Shown piece by piece: positions 13,040 to 25,689 of a stretch of DNA of 64,000 bases. Origin of the DNA: Lucifuga dentata (taxonomy: Eukaryota > Chordata > Actinopteri > Ophidiiformes > Bythitidae). Location: the NCBI GenBank assembly GCA_014773175.1, contig VXCM01000306.1, forward strand, positions 429,236-493,235, in the 5' to 3' direction. Positions within the stretch are counted from its first letter, which is position 1, and every line of letters begins with the position of its first letter. The notes beneath the pieces are model-generated. The model made no database searches and was not told the DNA's origin. It saw nothing but the letters and a program-made list of their open reading frames with translations. A program made the translations under genes and the position numbers.

Positions 13040-13689
13040 NTTTTTTTTTTTTTTTTTTTTTTTTTTTACTGCAAGGAAAGAGTCAATAGAAATGTCGCCC
13101 TCATCTGATTAAAACGGGTACAGCAGCTAACCCTTTCGGTTTGGCCTCCAGCTGTTTTTTTTCCCAGCACGGCACTTATGGTCTGAGAGAAGAATATGGC
13201 TTCAATAGCGCTGAGAGCATAGATCTGTATCTTCTGTTTACTACTGTGTGCCATTACCGCTCTGCTGCTTGTATAACTTTTTATTTTGTGTTTATGGACT
13301 CTTGTTGCCCTGACAACTATAGTTTAATTTAACTTCCAGAAATAAAAGGAGCAATTTCAATCTAGTTGTGACTCTCCAAGTGAAGAATAAAATCTTGTCT
13401 AAACCTGTAATGTGAGATATTTGACACAGACCATAAGGTGTGTGTGACAGGAAGAATTGCTCTCTGTCTTGTCCAAAAACACTTTCTAACCTCTCTTACA
13501 TTTTTGTTCAGTATAGGAAGGGTGGGAATGTCTGTCAAGTACCACAGCCATAAATCATGACATGTATGCTGCTATATGGAGTCTATATGAGCTGGGTGTA
13601 TGTATGTATGTATTTTGAGGGTGTGTTTTCAATGGCTAGAGGGTCCCCACTGTGCACACACACACCCTCTCAAGGACATAGAGTTTATG

Positions 13690-13730
<41 letters not shown>

Positions 13731-14788
13731 GGGAGGGGGGTCCACATCCACTGCAGACGCCCTCCAAGGACAGTGGGACCCAGTGTGAGACACAGAAAGG
13801 CGCTCTACCGTGGGATAAGTACAGGTTGGATATAGCAAGGGGTAGTTAAGTGGAAAAGACTAACAGATGCTGGGGCTAGTTTACTCAGGGGGGGAGGGAG
13901 CCTCACCACAGCTCAAGCACTAGCACCCCGACAAACACACACACAGGCCACATTTCCACTGCGGCTAAGAAAAACAATTTTACTGCAATGGCCGGAAAAC
14001 AGTTTGTATCTCTTTCAGCTAACAGCAGAATCAGCTCGACTCTTCTCTGTAATGACACCTGTCTCACACTGTCGCATTAAGGATTTCACACCTGCAAAAG
14101 CCTGAAAACAGTTTCTACGTGATTGAACGGAAGGAAAACTGAGCCAGACACACACACACACCAGCATCTAGTTGTCAGCAGGGCCACACAGCAAACAGGC
14201 TCTAAGATGATTTTCAAATCACACTAAATTTCCCAATAAGGAATCATTTTGATGCCATCACACATGACCTCACCAGCCACACACACACATACATTCATAT
14301 GCACCCATGCACTCACACACCACACACCCAGTGGCTCTGTCTTTCTCTCATACACACACAAACCACTGGCATACCAGAGAGCCTATATTTAAAATGAGCC
14401 CCAGGGATGTTCTTTATTTTCAGTCTTCTATCAAAAGTGGCCAATGTGGATACTTGGGTGTAGAGAGAGAGAGAGAGAGAATATATGTGTGTGAGCCCAT
14501 GAGTGTGCACGCACACACATGGTAAAATAGTTATGACAGTGTAATAGGTATAGCAATGAGTCAACAGTTTTTTACAGTAAGACAATGAATGCACATTCAG
14601 AAAATGAGCATGAGAATGTGATTACAGAATCTTTGAGTCAGACCCAAATACTTACAAATTTGCTAAGGCTGCAAAATACCACCTTCCAAAGCTGTAGCCA
14701 TTCCAAATACAGCCCTATCATCCCACGTCTCATTTTCAAAGCCTCTCTTTTCTCCCTCTCCTCCCACCACAAATCCCTGAACCTCGAG

Positions 14789-14826
<38 letters not shown>
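14789..14826. repeat. (GA)n microsatellite
   Basis: A run of about 19 GA dinucleotides between kcnk4 and tgfb5. Confidence 0.9.
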
Positions 14827-14829
<3 letters not shown>

Positions 14830-15593
14830 ATGAGGCACACAGAGAGAAAGAGAGAGACGAGATGAGGGGAGCATTTAAATCTAGCATTCCGTGAGTGGTC
14901 GGGTGTCTGGAAATCTTTCACATCCTGTTTACGTCGGGCAGATTTCAGCCCAGGACCGCAGAGAGCTGGCAGGGCCTCCGCCTGGACACAGCTCCGCTCT
15001 CTTTCAATCTCTCTCTCTCTCTTTCTTTGCCTCTCACTCTGCCACCCCATCCAAAGATCTCAGTTTTCCATCTGCAAACCTTTCCACACCGCCTCCTCCC
15101 TATCAACACCTTCAGCCTTAAGCAAATAAGCTCACCTCTAACTTGTTGCGCTGCCCACAGCCGCAGGAATATGGCCTAGCTGGAATCAAAATCATGATAA
15201 AAGAAACCTTTTCATGCAGACCAACTGTGGCTGGATCACACAAAACCCCTTTAATATCCAAGTACAGGTTTAATATGTTGATGAAAGTCATATTTACAGT
15301 GCCGTATATCAAACAGAAAGTTCTAGAGTACGCCAAGAAAAATTATCAGAGATTTCTTTGCTATGAAGTTTTCATGCCTGTGGAGAATGGGAACATGAAT
15401 CTGACATCCGACTCAGGTAGCATAAAAAAATAATCTCACAAGTCTCCTAAGGTCGCTGAAATAGAGAAGATAAGAAAACAAAGGATCCATCTCATAATTT
15501 TTTCATCCCCTGAGAGAAGTTGTTGCTTTGGTCTTGTACTCATTCTCCTCTTTGCCTTCCTCATCTCTTCCTCCACCTCTGACCTTATTTCCA

Positions 15594-18085
15594 TTAGCGA
15601 CACTTGCAGGACTTGACGACCATATTAGAGAGTTGCTCAACACGCGGTGTGCGGCCGACGAAGTACATGATGGTGAGGGGCTCGAGGTCCTGAGGAACAC
15701 AGCAGGGCGAGGCTGAGGCCTCTGGGTTCAGCTTGTTGTACAGGGGCAAGATCTGACCAGGGAAGAAAAAATAGAAAGTAGGAAAAAGAAGTGTTAAAGG
15801 ACCATGCCACCCATTTTGCATGTTTGAGCCTAATACATTCAATTTTCCTACATGTAAGGTTAGTAACAACCTTTCCCAAAGGATAAAACCGTATTTCAGA
15901 TTTCCTGATATTTTGCAAAATCTCTTAATCTTTCAAAATCAAATATTCAAGCGATACACCCATCTTAAAAAAATCGATGTTTCGCCTGCTAATAGTTACG
16001 CAGCCTTATGAAGTTACGTTCATTTCCATTTTTTGCTAAAAGTAGGTCTTCTTTTGGGACTATATTCCCCGGTGGAGACATACATTCACTCCATGCTTTT
16101 TATTGCACNCTTCTTTTGGGACTATATTCCCCGGTGGAGACATACATTCACTCCATGCTTTTTATTGCACTTAAAGGGGCTAAAATTACGTAACTTCTAA
16201 AAAAAACCTGAATATACGTCTTGTTTGTGATGATGGATTACCTATCCCAAGAACGTTTCAAGTATCAACAAGTTGATTTTAATAGTGTACCAGAGTTAAC
16301 TGAAACCAATGGCAGTCTGGAACGTAGAAAAAATTTTTTTTTAATTCACTGTTCCAGTAGTACACGTTGTGAAATGATTGTCAGTAACCTTACATGTATG
16401 AAAATTGAATATATTCGGCTCAAACATTCAAAACAGCCAGTATGGTCCTTTAAAAGAAATCTCTGTATGTATTTCTCTACAGACCTGTGTGATGATTCGT
16501 GCTATATTCTATAACCCCATCTACCACCATGTTTCATTATTTCTCTTTCATTTTGATGTGTATTTAAGAACTGCCAAATTCAATGAAATTTATGCAGCAA
16601 GACTATATGTGAAAAAGCCACAGCGGCATTTTTGACAACAGTAAAATCTAATTACAGCAAACTTTAGCGTTACATAAATGTAAAGATCCTACACACATGG
16701 CTTCTGGCTAGGCCATAGGCTGTGGGTAAAACTGACCATACTGCATACGCCTCTATGTTATGTAAAGCCACAATTGGTTCAATTCTATGAGGTGACAGCA
16801 CATTTATGATTCTGCGGTAAACCAGACTTTACTAATCATGGTGTCTGCTGCCACAAACACTGTACATTCAGCTCACCTCTTGGACAATGTCGCCCATATT
16901 TTAAAGTTTCTGTACCTTGAAGTCAGGCTGAAAGCTGATTGGAGCTCAACCAAAGCAGGGTCTTTTACTGGACGGTCTGTACTTTGATGTTCACTTTTTA
17001 GTCAGTTTTCCTCTGACTGGACCAGCTGTTTTTAACCAGCCAATCACAGGTCATTTTTGAAAACATCATTTGGCTGTATCATTGGTTCTGAGAAGTAGAC
17101 AAAGCTTAGAGCAAAATACAACTTAGTAAAATAAACGGCACATCTCTCATTACTAGAAAGAGAAGTCTCAATAATTTATGTGGTTAAAATGAATTTTTCA
17201 TATTACAAGTATTTTTCTGTATAATAAAATCCCAATAGAACTTTTGCCTGTGTGTCACCCAGCACATAAAAGGCCCATATATTATTGTATTGGGTGATAT
17301 ATTTCCTCTTTATAATGAACTTAGACAATAACAAGATAAAACAATACCTGCCTTATCTTTTTAAGTGCTTAAAAGGATGATTTTGCTGTGTGTGTTTTGA
17401 TGGTGGCCATGTGGGCTTTCAAGCCAGTCACAAGGTGAACAACTCAGTTTTAGACAAAACTGATAATCATACACAAATACATACAATTTTTAATGAAATG
17501 GGTGCCAATACCAACTCACCATGTTGTAGTGGTTGTTGCCACTCCACAGATAAGGGCAGCTGCCGGCACAAAAGTTGGCTTTGTAGCCTTTGGGCTCATG
17601 GATCCATTTCCAGTTGAGGTCTCGTCTGAAGTCGATGTAGAGCGATCGCAGGCAGCAGCCCTGGTCTGAGCTGCTAAAACAGAGGGACACATCATACTCA
17701 GAGAAACATTTTCACTCCCACACTGACTTTTCAACTTCTGGAGCAAAGGCCCAAAGGTGGGTCATGGGAAATGACAACGGGTCACTGAATCACTTTGGAG
17801 AAACTGCTGTCAAACAGTAAATGACTATGCAAGACTGCCAAAGTTTTCCCCTGCAGTGTGAGGTCGTCTAAATAAAACACTGCATGGATGTTGGGCTGCA
17901 GTCTAAACACAGGCTCAGTATTGTTAGTCTTGCCAAACAATCATCTGCTAAATGACTTTTGTCAGGAAAAGCCTGACATCTACCACCCACCACAACTAGA
18001 ATGGACAATTATATGAAAATCCTGGAATAAGACATTGTCAGGCATCCCTGTATGACCCACTTGTGTGCGTTGCTCACAAACGTAT

Positions 18086-18127
<42 letters not shown>

Positions 18128-21100
18128 CTGGTTGGTGACCTACCGGGAGCAGGTTGTGGTTTCTGTGGCAGCTGCCCTCCTCTTGCGGTTCTTCTTGGCC
18201 GGGTTGTCCACCCTGTCACTGGGCAGCAGGGTGAGGATGAGATGTGGTGTCTTGGTGCTGAAGTCCGCCTGACCTTTAACCTGACCAGGCTTCTTTATCT
18301 GACGAAGCTGCTCATCATCCACACCTGTTGCGGAGTGGTGCAGTGCAACACTTTCATAAATACTACAAATGACAAATTCTTTTCATGCCTCTGACACAGA
18401 CATAGCTGTTATATAGTACATCAAACGTTGATTTTCTGAGAAGGCTTGTTCAGAGTCAGACATATTTAACAGTTCTACAATTTATGAAGGCTGGTTTGCT
18501 TATTGATTATACAGATATTACAGGACGTGGGAATGGGAAAATTTTCCAAACGGATGCAGCATTTTACTTATGGGATGGCACTTCAGAATAATGAACTGAC
18601 GATTTGTATCTGGTTTCATGGTCTTTCTGAGTATTTCCTGAAAAAGAGCTTAAAACAAGCTATGTTTGTCTCAGTATCAGAAATGGTTTCTTCTCTCCCA
18701 GGCTGAACAAATATTGAGTCTAATTTTAGTCCTAAATTAAGCAACATATTGACATTCTGCCCTTCAGTAGAATCAAAGAGTGTGGAAAAAGAGCTTGTCC
18801 ATTATTTTGCATGATGGTGTGAATAATCCACAAATCATTTTACAGAGGTCTTACTGATGAGTCTCCATTTTGAACTGTGACCTGCTGGATAATTGATTTA
18901 CTAAAAAAATCTTCCACAAGCAATCTGACTGGTCAAGTATAAGTTACTTATAGTCACTGTGTTAAATTAGCATTTCATTACTGAAATATCTTCAAAAACT
19001 GATACCAAATGCTGAATCAATTAATGGTGCTTCATTAGGATAAATGTGAGGTCAAATTTAACTTCAGCACCTATAGAAACACTCCAGCTGTCAGAAAAAT
19101 CTAAACATCATCATAATCAGTCTGAATCTAAAATCACAATATTGTGTTTCCACTGATAAACACGGAATGGCCTCTTTAGAACGCATAGAGATTAAAGTCT
19201 CCTTCAGAAAGCTACTCTAGTCATCCAACCTGCAGATAAACACGCAATGAAAATAGAACTACAACAAACCTGCAAACAGAGCTTCCAGCTCCTCACTCTT
19301 GTTGGGAAGGATGTTGTTTGTGGATGGAACAAAGGTACAGCAGGGGCAGTGGATGCCCAGCTTCAGGCCTAAATTATTCTCTGACAGAGGAAGAAAGAGA
19401 CCGTGACACATGAAAATAAACTCTGTAAATATTGTTATTGTCAACGTAGATCAATCTGCGATTAAAAAAACGAGGACCGACCTGCATCTGCCACCCAGTC
19501 CTTTACAGTTTCTGTGACCTCCACTGACATCCAGGCTCCTTTGGCCCGAGGCTGAACAGTGCGAGAATCAATATAACGCTGAGTGGAGCTGCTCTCTTCA
19601 TCTGGCTTCAGGAGCTGACACATAAAACGCACCAAAAAGTAGGTAAGTGACAGGACTGACAGAGAGACAAATCATATAACACAAGTGAGATACATTTTCT
19701 CTACATGAATTACTTAAACACTTTTTTTTTAAAAGCAAGAAACAAGTGACTGAAGATTTTTGAGTGATGGAGATAAGACACAATCCTTAGATCTACTGCA
19801 TGTTCAATAAAAGGACAGCAAGTGGTTTCAAAGATCTGTGCATGCAGGCTTGTAGCAATGTTTTCATCATGTTGAGTAGACTTATAGGACCATATCGGCC
19901 ATTTTGCATGTTTGAGCTTAATATATTTAATTTTCATACACGTTAACGTTACTGACAACATTTCCCAAAGGACAAAACCGTATTTCAGCTCTCCTGATAT
20001 TTTGCTAACTCTCTTAATCTTTCAAAATCAAATATTCAAGCAATACATCCACTTTAAAAATCGATGTTTCTCCTGCTAATAGTTATGCAGCCTTATGAAG
20101 TCATGGTCATTTCAATTTTTTGATAAACGCAGGTCTTCTTTTGGGACTATATTCCCCGGTGGAGACATACATTCACTCCACACTTTTTATTGCACTTAAA
20201 TGCTAAAATTACAAAAATTTAAAAAAACCCTGAATACACGTCCTGTTGGTGATGATGGATTACCTATCCCAAGAAGTATCAACAAGTTGATTTTAATAGC
20301 ATACCAGAATGAACTGAAACCAATGGCGGTCTGGAAGGTAGGAAAAAAAAAAAAATTTAATTCATCATTCCAGTAATATTCTTTGTGAAATGATTGTCAG
20401 TAACATTATGTGCATGAAAATTGAATATATTAGGCTCAAACATGCAAAATGGCCAGTATGGTCCTTTAAAGTGAATTAAAACATGGTACGCCACAGGTTG
20501 TGTTCAATTCCTTGTCATCCTGTCTTGTCTCTTGCTGATATTACTGATTAGTCACTAGTTTTCATGGTTCTTGACAGATCCAGATCAAGCCAAAGCTGGT
20601 GAACTGGTTTGGGATTGTGCACTTCCTTTGAACCGTGTCTCTTGGCATCATGCTGTCTTCTACCTGATATATCTCCACTCTCTGCTCTGTGGCCCGGGCC
20701 TGTGGGTTGGGAGCCCTGAAGATCCTGAACTCAGCCTTGACCAGGGTGCTGTTGGTCAGGTCCACTCCACTCACGTCAAACTGGACCACTCTGTAATAGG
20801 GGTTGGGTGCTGCTGGGTGCACTGCATCTGGAGAGGTGAGAACATGGAGTAAAGCAGGGTGACAAACACTCCAACAACAAATTATATCTACTGAAACTGT
20901 AGTAAAATAATACATTTGGATGCAGAGCAACAGGTATCCTAACAGCAAGTGTGTTGTTAAATACATTGTGTGGTTATTGTATTTGTATATGAAAACAGCA
21001 GTGTGTGCCTAATCCATTGGTTTGGATATAATTACTGATGATGAGTGTCTCAAAACTAAATGCTAGGTCTGGGCATCATGAATAAAGCCATCTAGCTTTA

Positions 21101-23032
21101 TATGTGGGTGACTGCTGTGTTCATAGGTTTTACTGTATCAGCCATTCCCTCCCAGCTAGGCAGTTATGTAATTATGTACCAAGTAGGATCCAGCACCATA
21201 AATCTTAAAACCACTCAAATGAATCCTCAAATAGGGAAAGTCCAGTAATTGCCTTGATTTTTTTTTTACACCACAGCTACACATTCACCACTGCAGAGCT
21301 GCTTGTAGCACACACACTTATCTAGTGTTTGACACCAAGAAGCAACTCCTAAACTGTTGAGGTTCAAGACCAAATTAATGTGTCAGGAAGGCCTGGAGCA
21401 AACCTTACATAACAACTTTTATAGAATAAATAAGGAGGGCATGACTAAATTATACCTTGCTTAGAAACCAAACAGTGGTCCTGTACTGGAACACCTGGCC
21501 CTTTAGCACAAAATAAACTACAATTAAGGGGCTTTCAGACTGTATTTTCACACAAGGCCCTCCACGTGATGGGTTCTTCTGACTAGCCTACGTAATAATG
21601 AAGACCTCTCTCAAGATGGCTATTATTTCAGCTGACATTATACTTGTACTTTTGCACCAAAAATATTAGCAGTAAATCAGATATCAAAACCAATCTTTGT
21701 GGCCCCTTGGGATCTTGGTGATGTTACACACTTGTCTGGTCAGTATTCAGCCTTGCTCAAGACTATGGACACCTGTGCAGTGGTTGCTGAAGGAAGAATC
21801 AGGATTACTCATTTACCTTCACCACACCCTCTTCATTTAGAACTCAGCTGTATTCCTGGTTTTATTCAGGTTGGTCAAAGTTTTTCATGTTGTTTCATGT
21901 TTCATGTTGGTGGCCCCCAAATAGATACGTTTGATGAGATTCTAGACCAGGCTTCCCCAATTAGTTTTCCCCAAGGGCCAAATTGTATCAAGCATGCCAA
22001 GCCAAGGGAAACTCCCCCATCACCATCATTTCCCACCCCCGGACCCGACCTGATCTTTTTCTCTCATTTGGTAATAACAATGGAAAACAATTAAACAATT
22101 TTCTAGTTTTTATTAATTTTTAACTGTAACCCTTTACAACCGGAGCGGCCTGGCACCGGGCCCAACACTTCTGTTGTAGCGTTTGCGGTGTTTTATAATC
22201 GCCATTTCTTGATAAAATGGAGATATATAAATATCTATGGAAGGTTTAGCTTCTCCTGAACAAAATGAGCCCAAGCATGACATTTTATGACCATGCAATC
22301 CCGAGGTAAGTGCGACTAACGTACAAGATTTTTTTTTTTTTTTTTTNTTTTTTTTTTTTTTTTTGAGAAGTCATCTGATTTGGCCCGCGGCCGCCAGTTG
22401 GGGATCCCTGTTCTAGACCCATTCTTGACATATTAAACTTTAAGTTTTAATTATATGGAATGGTAAACGTAGTGTCATGACAGCTCCCATTGAATTCTCT
22501 AGCGGGAATTTCTAGGCCAAAAAGGCTGACACTCAATTTACAATACAGGAACCCTGGAGCCCCTTAGGGCCCCGGAGCTTTCAGATCCCCATCCCTGATT
22601 ACACACGGACTCACTGGTATCGGTGCGAGGCAGCGTCATATCAATCCGCTGCACCTCTTTGGCGTAGTAATCCTCCTCGCTGCTCTCGCGCTCGCACGCG
22701 GACTCCGCCTGTCGCGCGCGCTCCTTCAGCAACTCCCGCGTGCTGTTGTAGAGCAGCATGACCTCCGGCGGAACCGAGCCGTTCGGCAGGGCATCGTCGT
22801 CATCTGGCGGGCTGCGTATGCGNATGACCTCCGGCGGAACCGAGCCGTTCGGCAGGGCATCGTCGTCATCTGGCGGGCTGCGTATGCGGAGCTTGCTGAG
22901 GATCTGGCCGCGGACCGCCTCGATGCGCCGGGACTTCTGCTCGTCCAGGTTGATGGACTGGCAGGTGTTTAGCCCCTCCAGCACACCGGCCAACCGGAGC
23001 AGGAGCAGCAGAGCAAGGTGGGTTAGCCACAT
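15594..23032 (-). CDS. tgfb5: TGF-beta family ligand precursor, seven exons, probable TGF-beta 5
   Basis: A secreted cytokine made as a prodomain (LAP) plus mature ligand. Exons in transcript order: 22615-23032, 20664-20827, 19482-19614, 19270-19380, 18144-18324, 17520-17673, 15594-15752; GT-AG junctions, phases consistent. After removing the false 65-bp duplication in exon 1 the product is 417 aa, near mammalian TGF-beta2/3. Visible: a leucine-rich signal peptide; NTC near the LAP start (the LTBP-binding Cys position); [16 protein letters not shown] (LAP dimerisation); RKRR furin site; and a 114-aa mature domain with nine cysteines ending VVKSCKCR. The prodomain has a Cys in SACERES as in TGF-beta2, while the region before the furin site looks more like TGF-beta3. 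No RGD occurs. Position beside kcnk4 and atg2a argues for the paralogue lost in mammals; a diverged tgfb2 or tgfb3 duplicate is the alternative. Confidence 0.88.
15794..16453 (+). mobile_element. TTAA-flanked MITE, copy 5
   Basis: Lies in the last intron of tgfb5, with TTAA at 15794-15797 and 16450-16453 and both termini readable. It is longer than its relatives because an N at 16109 sits between two 61-bp copies of the same sequence (16048-16108 and 16110-16170). Confidence 0.8.
18088..18126. repeat. (CA)n microsatellite
   Basis: A CA run in tgfb5 intron 5, ending about 17 bp from the exon 5 donor at 18143. Confidence 0.9.
19882..20469 (+). mobile_element. TTAA-flanked MITE, copy 6
   Basis: Lies in tgfb5 intron 2. 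The right flank is TTAA (20466-20469); the left flank reads TTAT (19882-19885), consistent with one substitution after insertion. Both inverted termini are clear. Confidence 0.78.
21948..22410. mobile_element. Non-autonomous hAT-type element with 8-bp target-site duplication
   Basis: The ends are inverted: CAGGCTTCCCCAATT on the left and, read from the right, CAGGGATCCCCAACTGG. It is bounded by a perfect 8-bp direct repeat TTCTAGAC at 21940-21947 and 22411-22418, the hallmark of hAT insertion. No transposase is encoded. It carries a poly-T tract with an assembly N at 22347. It sits in tgfb5 intron 1. Confidence 0.8.
22758..22888. repeat. 65-bp direct duplication around a single N in tgfb5 exon 1 (assembly artefact)
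   Basis: 22758-22822 and 22824-22888 are identical around the N at 22823. Taken literally this inserts 22 residues into the prodomain and shows the [10 protein letters not shown] segment twice. Dropping one copy and the N restores an exon length that fits the exon 2 phase. Confidence 0.88.
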
Positions 23033-25689
23033 TGTCCGGTGAGGAGACGCAGGGATGGACAAGGAACGAGACGACTGAAGTGGACTGGAACTAAAACCAA
23101 CACTTAGACCCACGCATGAAGAATTATGTGCGTGAAATATAATTTAGAACTACTGCCTCATAAAACTTAGTTTGAAAAAAAAAAAAAAAAAGCTCAGATA
23201 GCCTATGCAGTTCTTGTCAAAACCACTGTCGGCTAACATTAAGATAGCTTAATTTAAGAGTATTTTTCTTTCATGTGCCCAAATGTTTTAACACCGAACG
23301 TATTAACATCAGCTTAACATATCCATGAATCTGTTACAGTCAAGAATGAAATTTAAAAAACTAATAAGACCCATTTTGGAACAAACAAAGCCTAACAAAA
23401 CCCCTGTAAACAGCTGAGATGAGCTAAAAAATCAGTTTCTAGTCTGGGAAATTCCAGTATTGAGTGACGCTCAGGCTCCGGTCCCCGTGCCCGTCGGCGC
23501 GCGCTGTCCGGTTGTCAAGGTGAAAAGACGTTATCACAGTTTTATCCGTCTCCGTTTCCCGTTGTACATCCTCGGTTAATTTAATGACTTTCAGCAGAAA
23601 GAGTCACCGCAGGAGCTCAGCCCATGTCGGAAACCCTCCAAATAAAAATCGGAGCTTCTCGCTTCATCTGAAGCGGAGTTTCGGTACTTTTACCTCCCAC
23701 AGACCCATCGGTGTAGCGCAAAGCTGGTCCATACCCGCTTCTTCCGAAAACAGCCGAGCCTAACGAGGTCCTACTCCCTGTAATAAGGTTAACAAAAATT
23801 AACATGCACTAAAACGTAGGAAAACGTGATTTATGCAGGAAAAAACCATGGCAGGTCTGTTTAAATCCCCCTCACATAAACATCAAAACACGGGAAAAGT
23901 CATAGATGACGCAGAACCTATATGAAAGAAGTTCTTGTGCTGTAAATTTAAAAAAAAAAAAAAAAGTTAGCTGCAGTAAAGTCGAGATCCCTGATTTAAC
24001 TAAGGTCCAGCATCATTTCTGCTGGGCTAAAGCTTTTCCAAGGCACACGGAGGAAAGACTTGCTGCATGATGGGACTCCATTTTTCTGTGAATCCCCTTG
24101 AGAAGTGAAGAGAGACTGAGACAGAAAGAGGAGCAATGGGGAGGAGGGATAGAGAGAGATGGCATAACACACACAAATAGAGAGGCATGCAAATGGAGAC
24201 AGAGCGAGTGTGTGTGTGTATGTGTGGGATGGGTGCCACCAAAGTGATGGGACTGTCTGATTATGCAAGAAAAGAGGCATCTCCTTCTCACCATAGGAAG
24301 CACACAGCCACACACACATACACACCCTTTGAAATCTGCTCTATAAAAATGCTGGCACCACCCTTTCTCTTCACAGGTAAATATCTCCTGAGGGCATTTC
24401 AGGTTTAAACATCAATCCTTGTGATAAAATAGAGGAAAATAAGGTTTCATCAACACAGCACTTCATGTTCTTGTTACTACAATACATACCAATATCTCAC
24501 TTAGTTCATGTTTTTGCAGCCAGATAAAAGATTATCTTATTATTAATTCCAGAGATGATTCTTTTTTTTAAATTTATTTTGCCTGGCTTTCTTTCCTGTC
24601 GTTTCTCTTGGTCTCATTGTTAATTACAGTTCAGAACTTGGAGAGGACTGTTAATCTGTCAGGGTAGGTTTTTATTGCTGCTCTGCTGCCATCCCATTAT
24701 ACTGTTATTATAGTTGTGGGTGCAGGCCTATAATTGCTGTAAGTAGAAGGGAAAGGTATAGAGAAGGAGAGACTTCAGGCTGCCTCTGGGCTTATGGTCA
24801 GGGCAGAACCCNACTGAAACACACACACCTCCCTCTGTGTCTGTCCTGGCAACATTTCTAAAAATGATAACACTGCCTGCAAACAAACCGCTCCTGTTCC
24901 AACACGACTGCTGCTGAACTGCCTCAGACAGTCAAACGGCAGGAGCAGACGCTGCCTCACACATTTCATGCATCTACATGGATCTGAACTCTTTGGGAAC
25001 CTTAACACGCACACACGCGGATGCATCAAATCTCTCTGTCGGCTGTCTTAGATCGCAGGAGCCCGCCCAGGTGGAAAGTTGTGTGGACTGTGTGGGTTTA
25101 AAAAAGAAAGCTTACTTCCTGGAAAACAACTTCCAGCCAGGCTGTTTTCTGCCTCTTTTCCTCAAAGCCAAATATAGACAGGCCACTGCCACGTCATCTG
25201 GCCCTCAGCACTTTCTAATCCTTAACGGAGGCCATGGAGTTGAATGACGGGGTTCAGAACCCAACTCTCATTCATGCACTCATTCACCCGAAACACACAC
25301 ACACACACACAGTTATATTTTAACAGGTCTGTAACATAATTGTATCCATATTTACCACAAAACCTAAAAGTTTTGGCTGTTGAGCAAATCAGAATGTACA
25401 GTTTTATTGCAAAAACAAAGAACCCAAAAGAGTTACAAAAATAAATAGAGATAAAACCACCAGGCGTTTGAAGGAACATTTCCATTAATTATGCTTCAAT
25501 TTTTTTTTTTTTTTTTAACAACAGCACTGAAAAGCCTCAAATTCCCTAACTACAATAAACTGTGAAAAACAGTATGGCATGATTTCTCAGTCACACCAGA
25601 GTCCAGCTTCTCCTCTCGGAACACTACAGCCCAGCTGACATTCAGGGTGCGGGTATAAACCTGTCGTGTTGTTTCCATGGAGCTGCGGT
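23033..25689. other. Non-coding interval: tgfb5 upstream region and trmt112 3' side
   Basis: I see no gene. The part next to tgfb5 should include its 5' UTR and promoter; a GC-rich patch lies near 23480-23510. The rest contains poly-A runs (23175-23191 and 23950-23964), CA/GT-rich stretches near 24210 and 24305, an isolated N at 24812, a CA run (25293-25310) and a poly-T (25501-25516). The stretch just below 25690 is trmt112 3' UTR. Confidence 0.55.
25403..25408 (-). terminator. trmt112: Candidate trmt112 poly(A) signal
   Basis: AATAAA on the minus strand, about 285 bases after the trmt112 stop codon, a reasonable distance for a short 3' UTR. The cleavage site is not proven. Confidence 0.5.

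Larger units (their letters stand above)
10516..15593. other. Non-coding interval between the 3' ends of kcnk4 and tgfb5
   Basis: I see no gene. It must contain the 3' UTRs of both convergent genes; no clear poly(A) signal stands out, though ATTAAA occurs near 11847 and 11931. Contents: a poly-A tract broken by N (11262-11298), a MITE copy (12446-13039), a poly-T next to the N at 13040, a GT run with purine tract (13694-13740), a GA run (14463-14480), a longer GA run (14789-14826) and a CT run near 15008. About 12100-12330 holds an open stretch with an acidic Asp/Ser-rich segment, treated as a weak finding only. Confidence 0.6.

Noticed and set aside
14736..15050. Arg/Glu- and Ser/Leu-rich ORFs
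   Set aside because: Translated GA/CT microsatellites; no gene.
16221..16514. Short ORFs with the shared peptide [15 protein letters not shown] found at several loci
   Set aside because: These are translations of the MITE terminal inverted repeats, repeated because the element is repeated.
22758..22888. Internal peptide repeat in the tgfb5 prodomain
   Set aside because: The two copies are identical at DNA level and flank a single N; one copy restores the expected exon length and phase.
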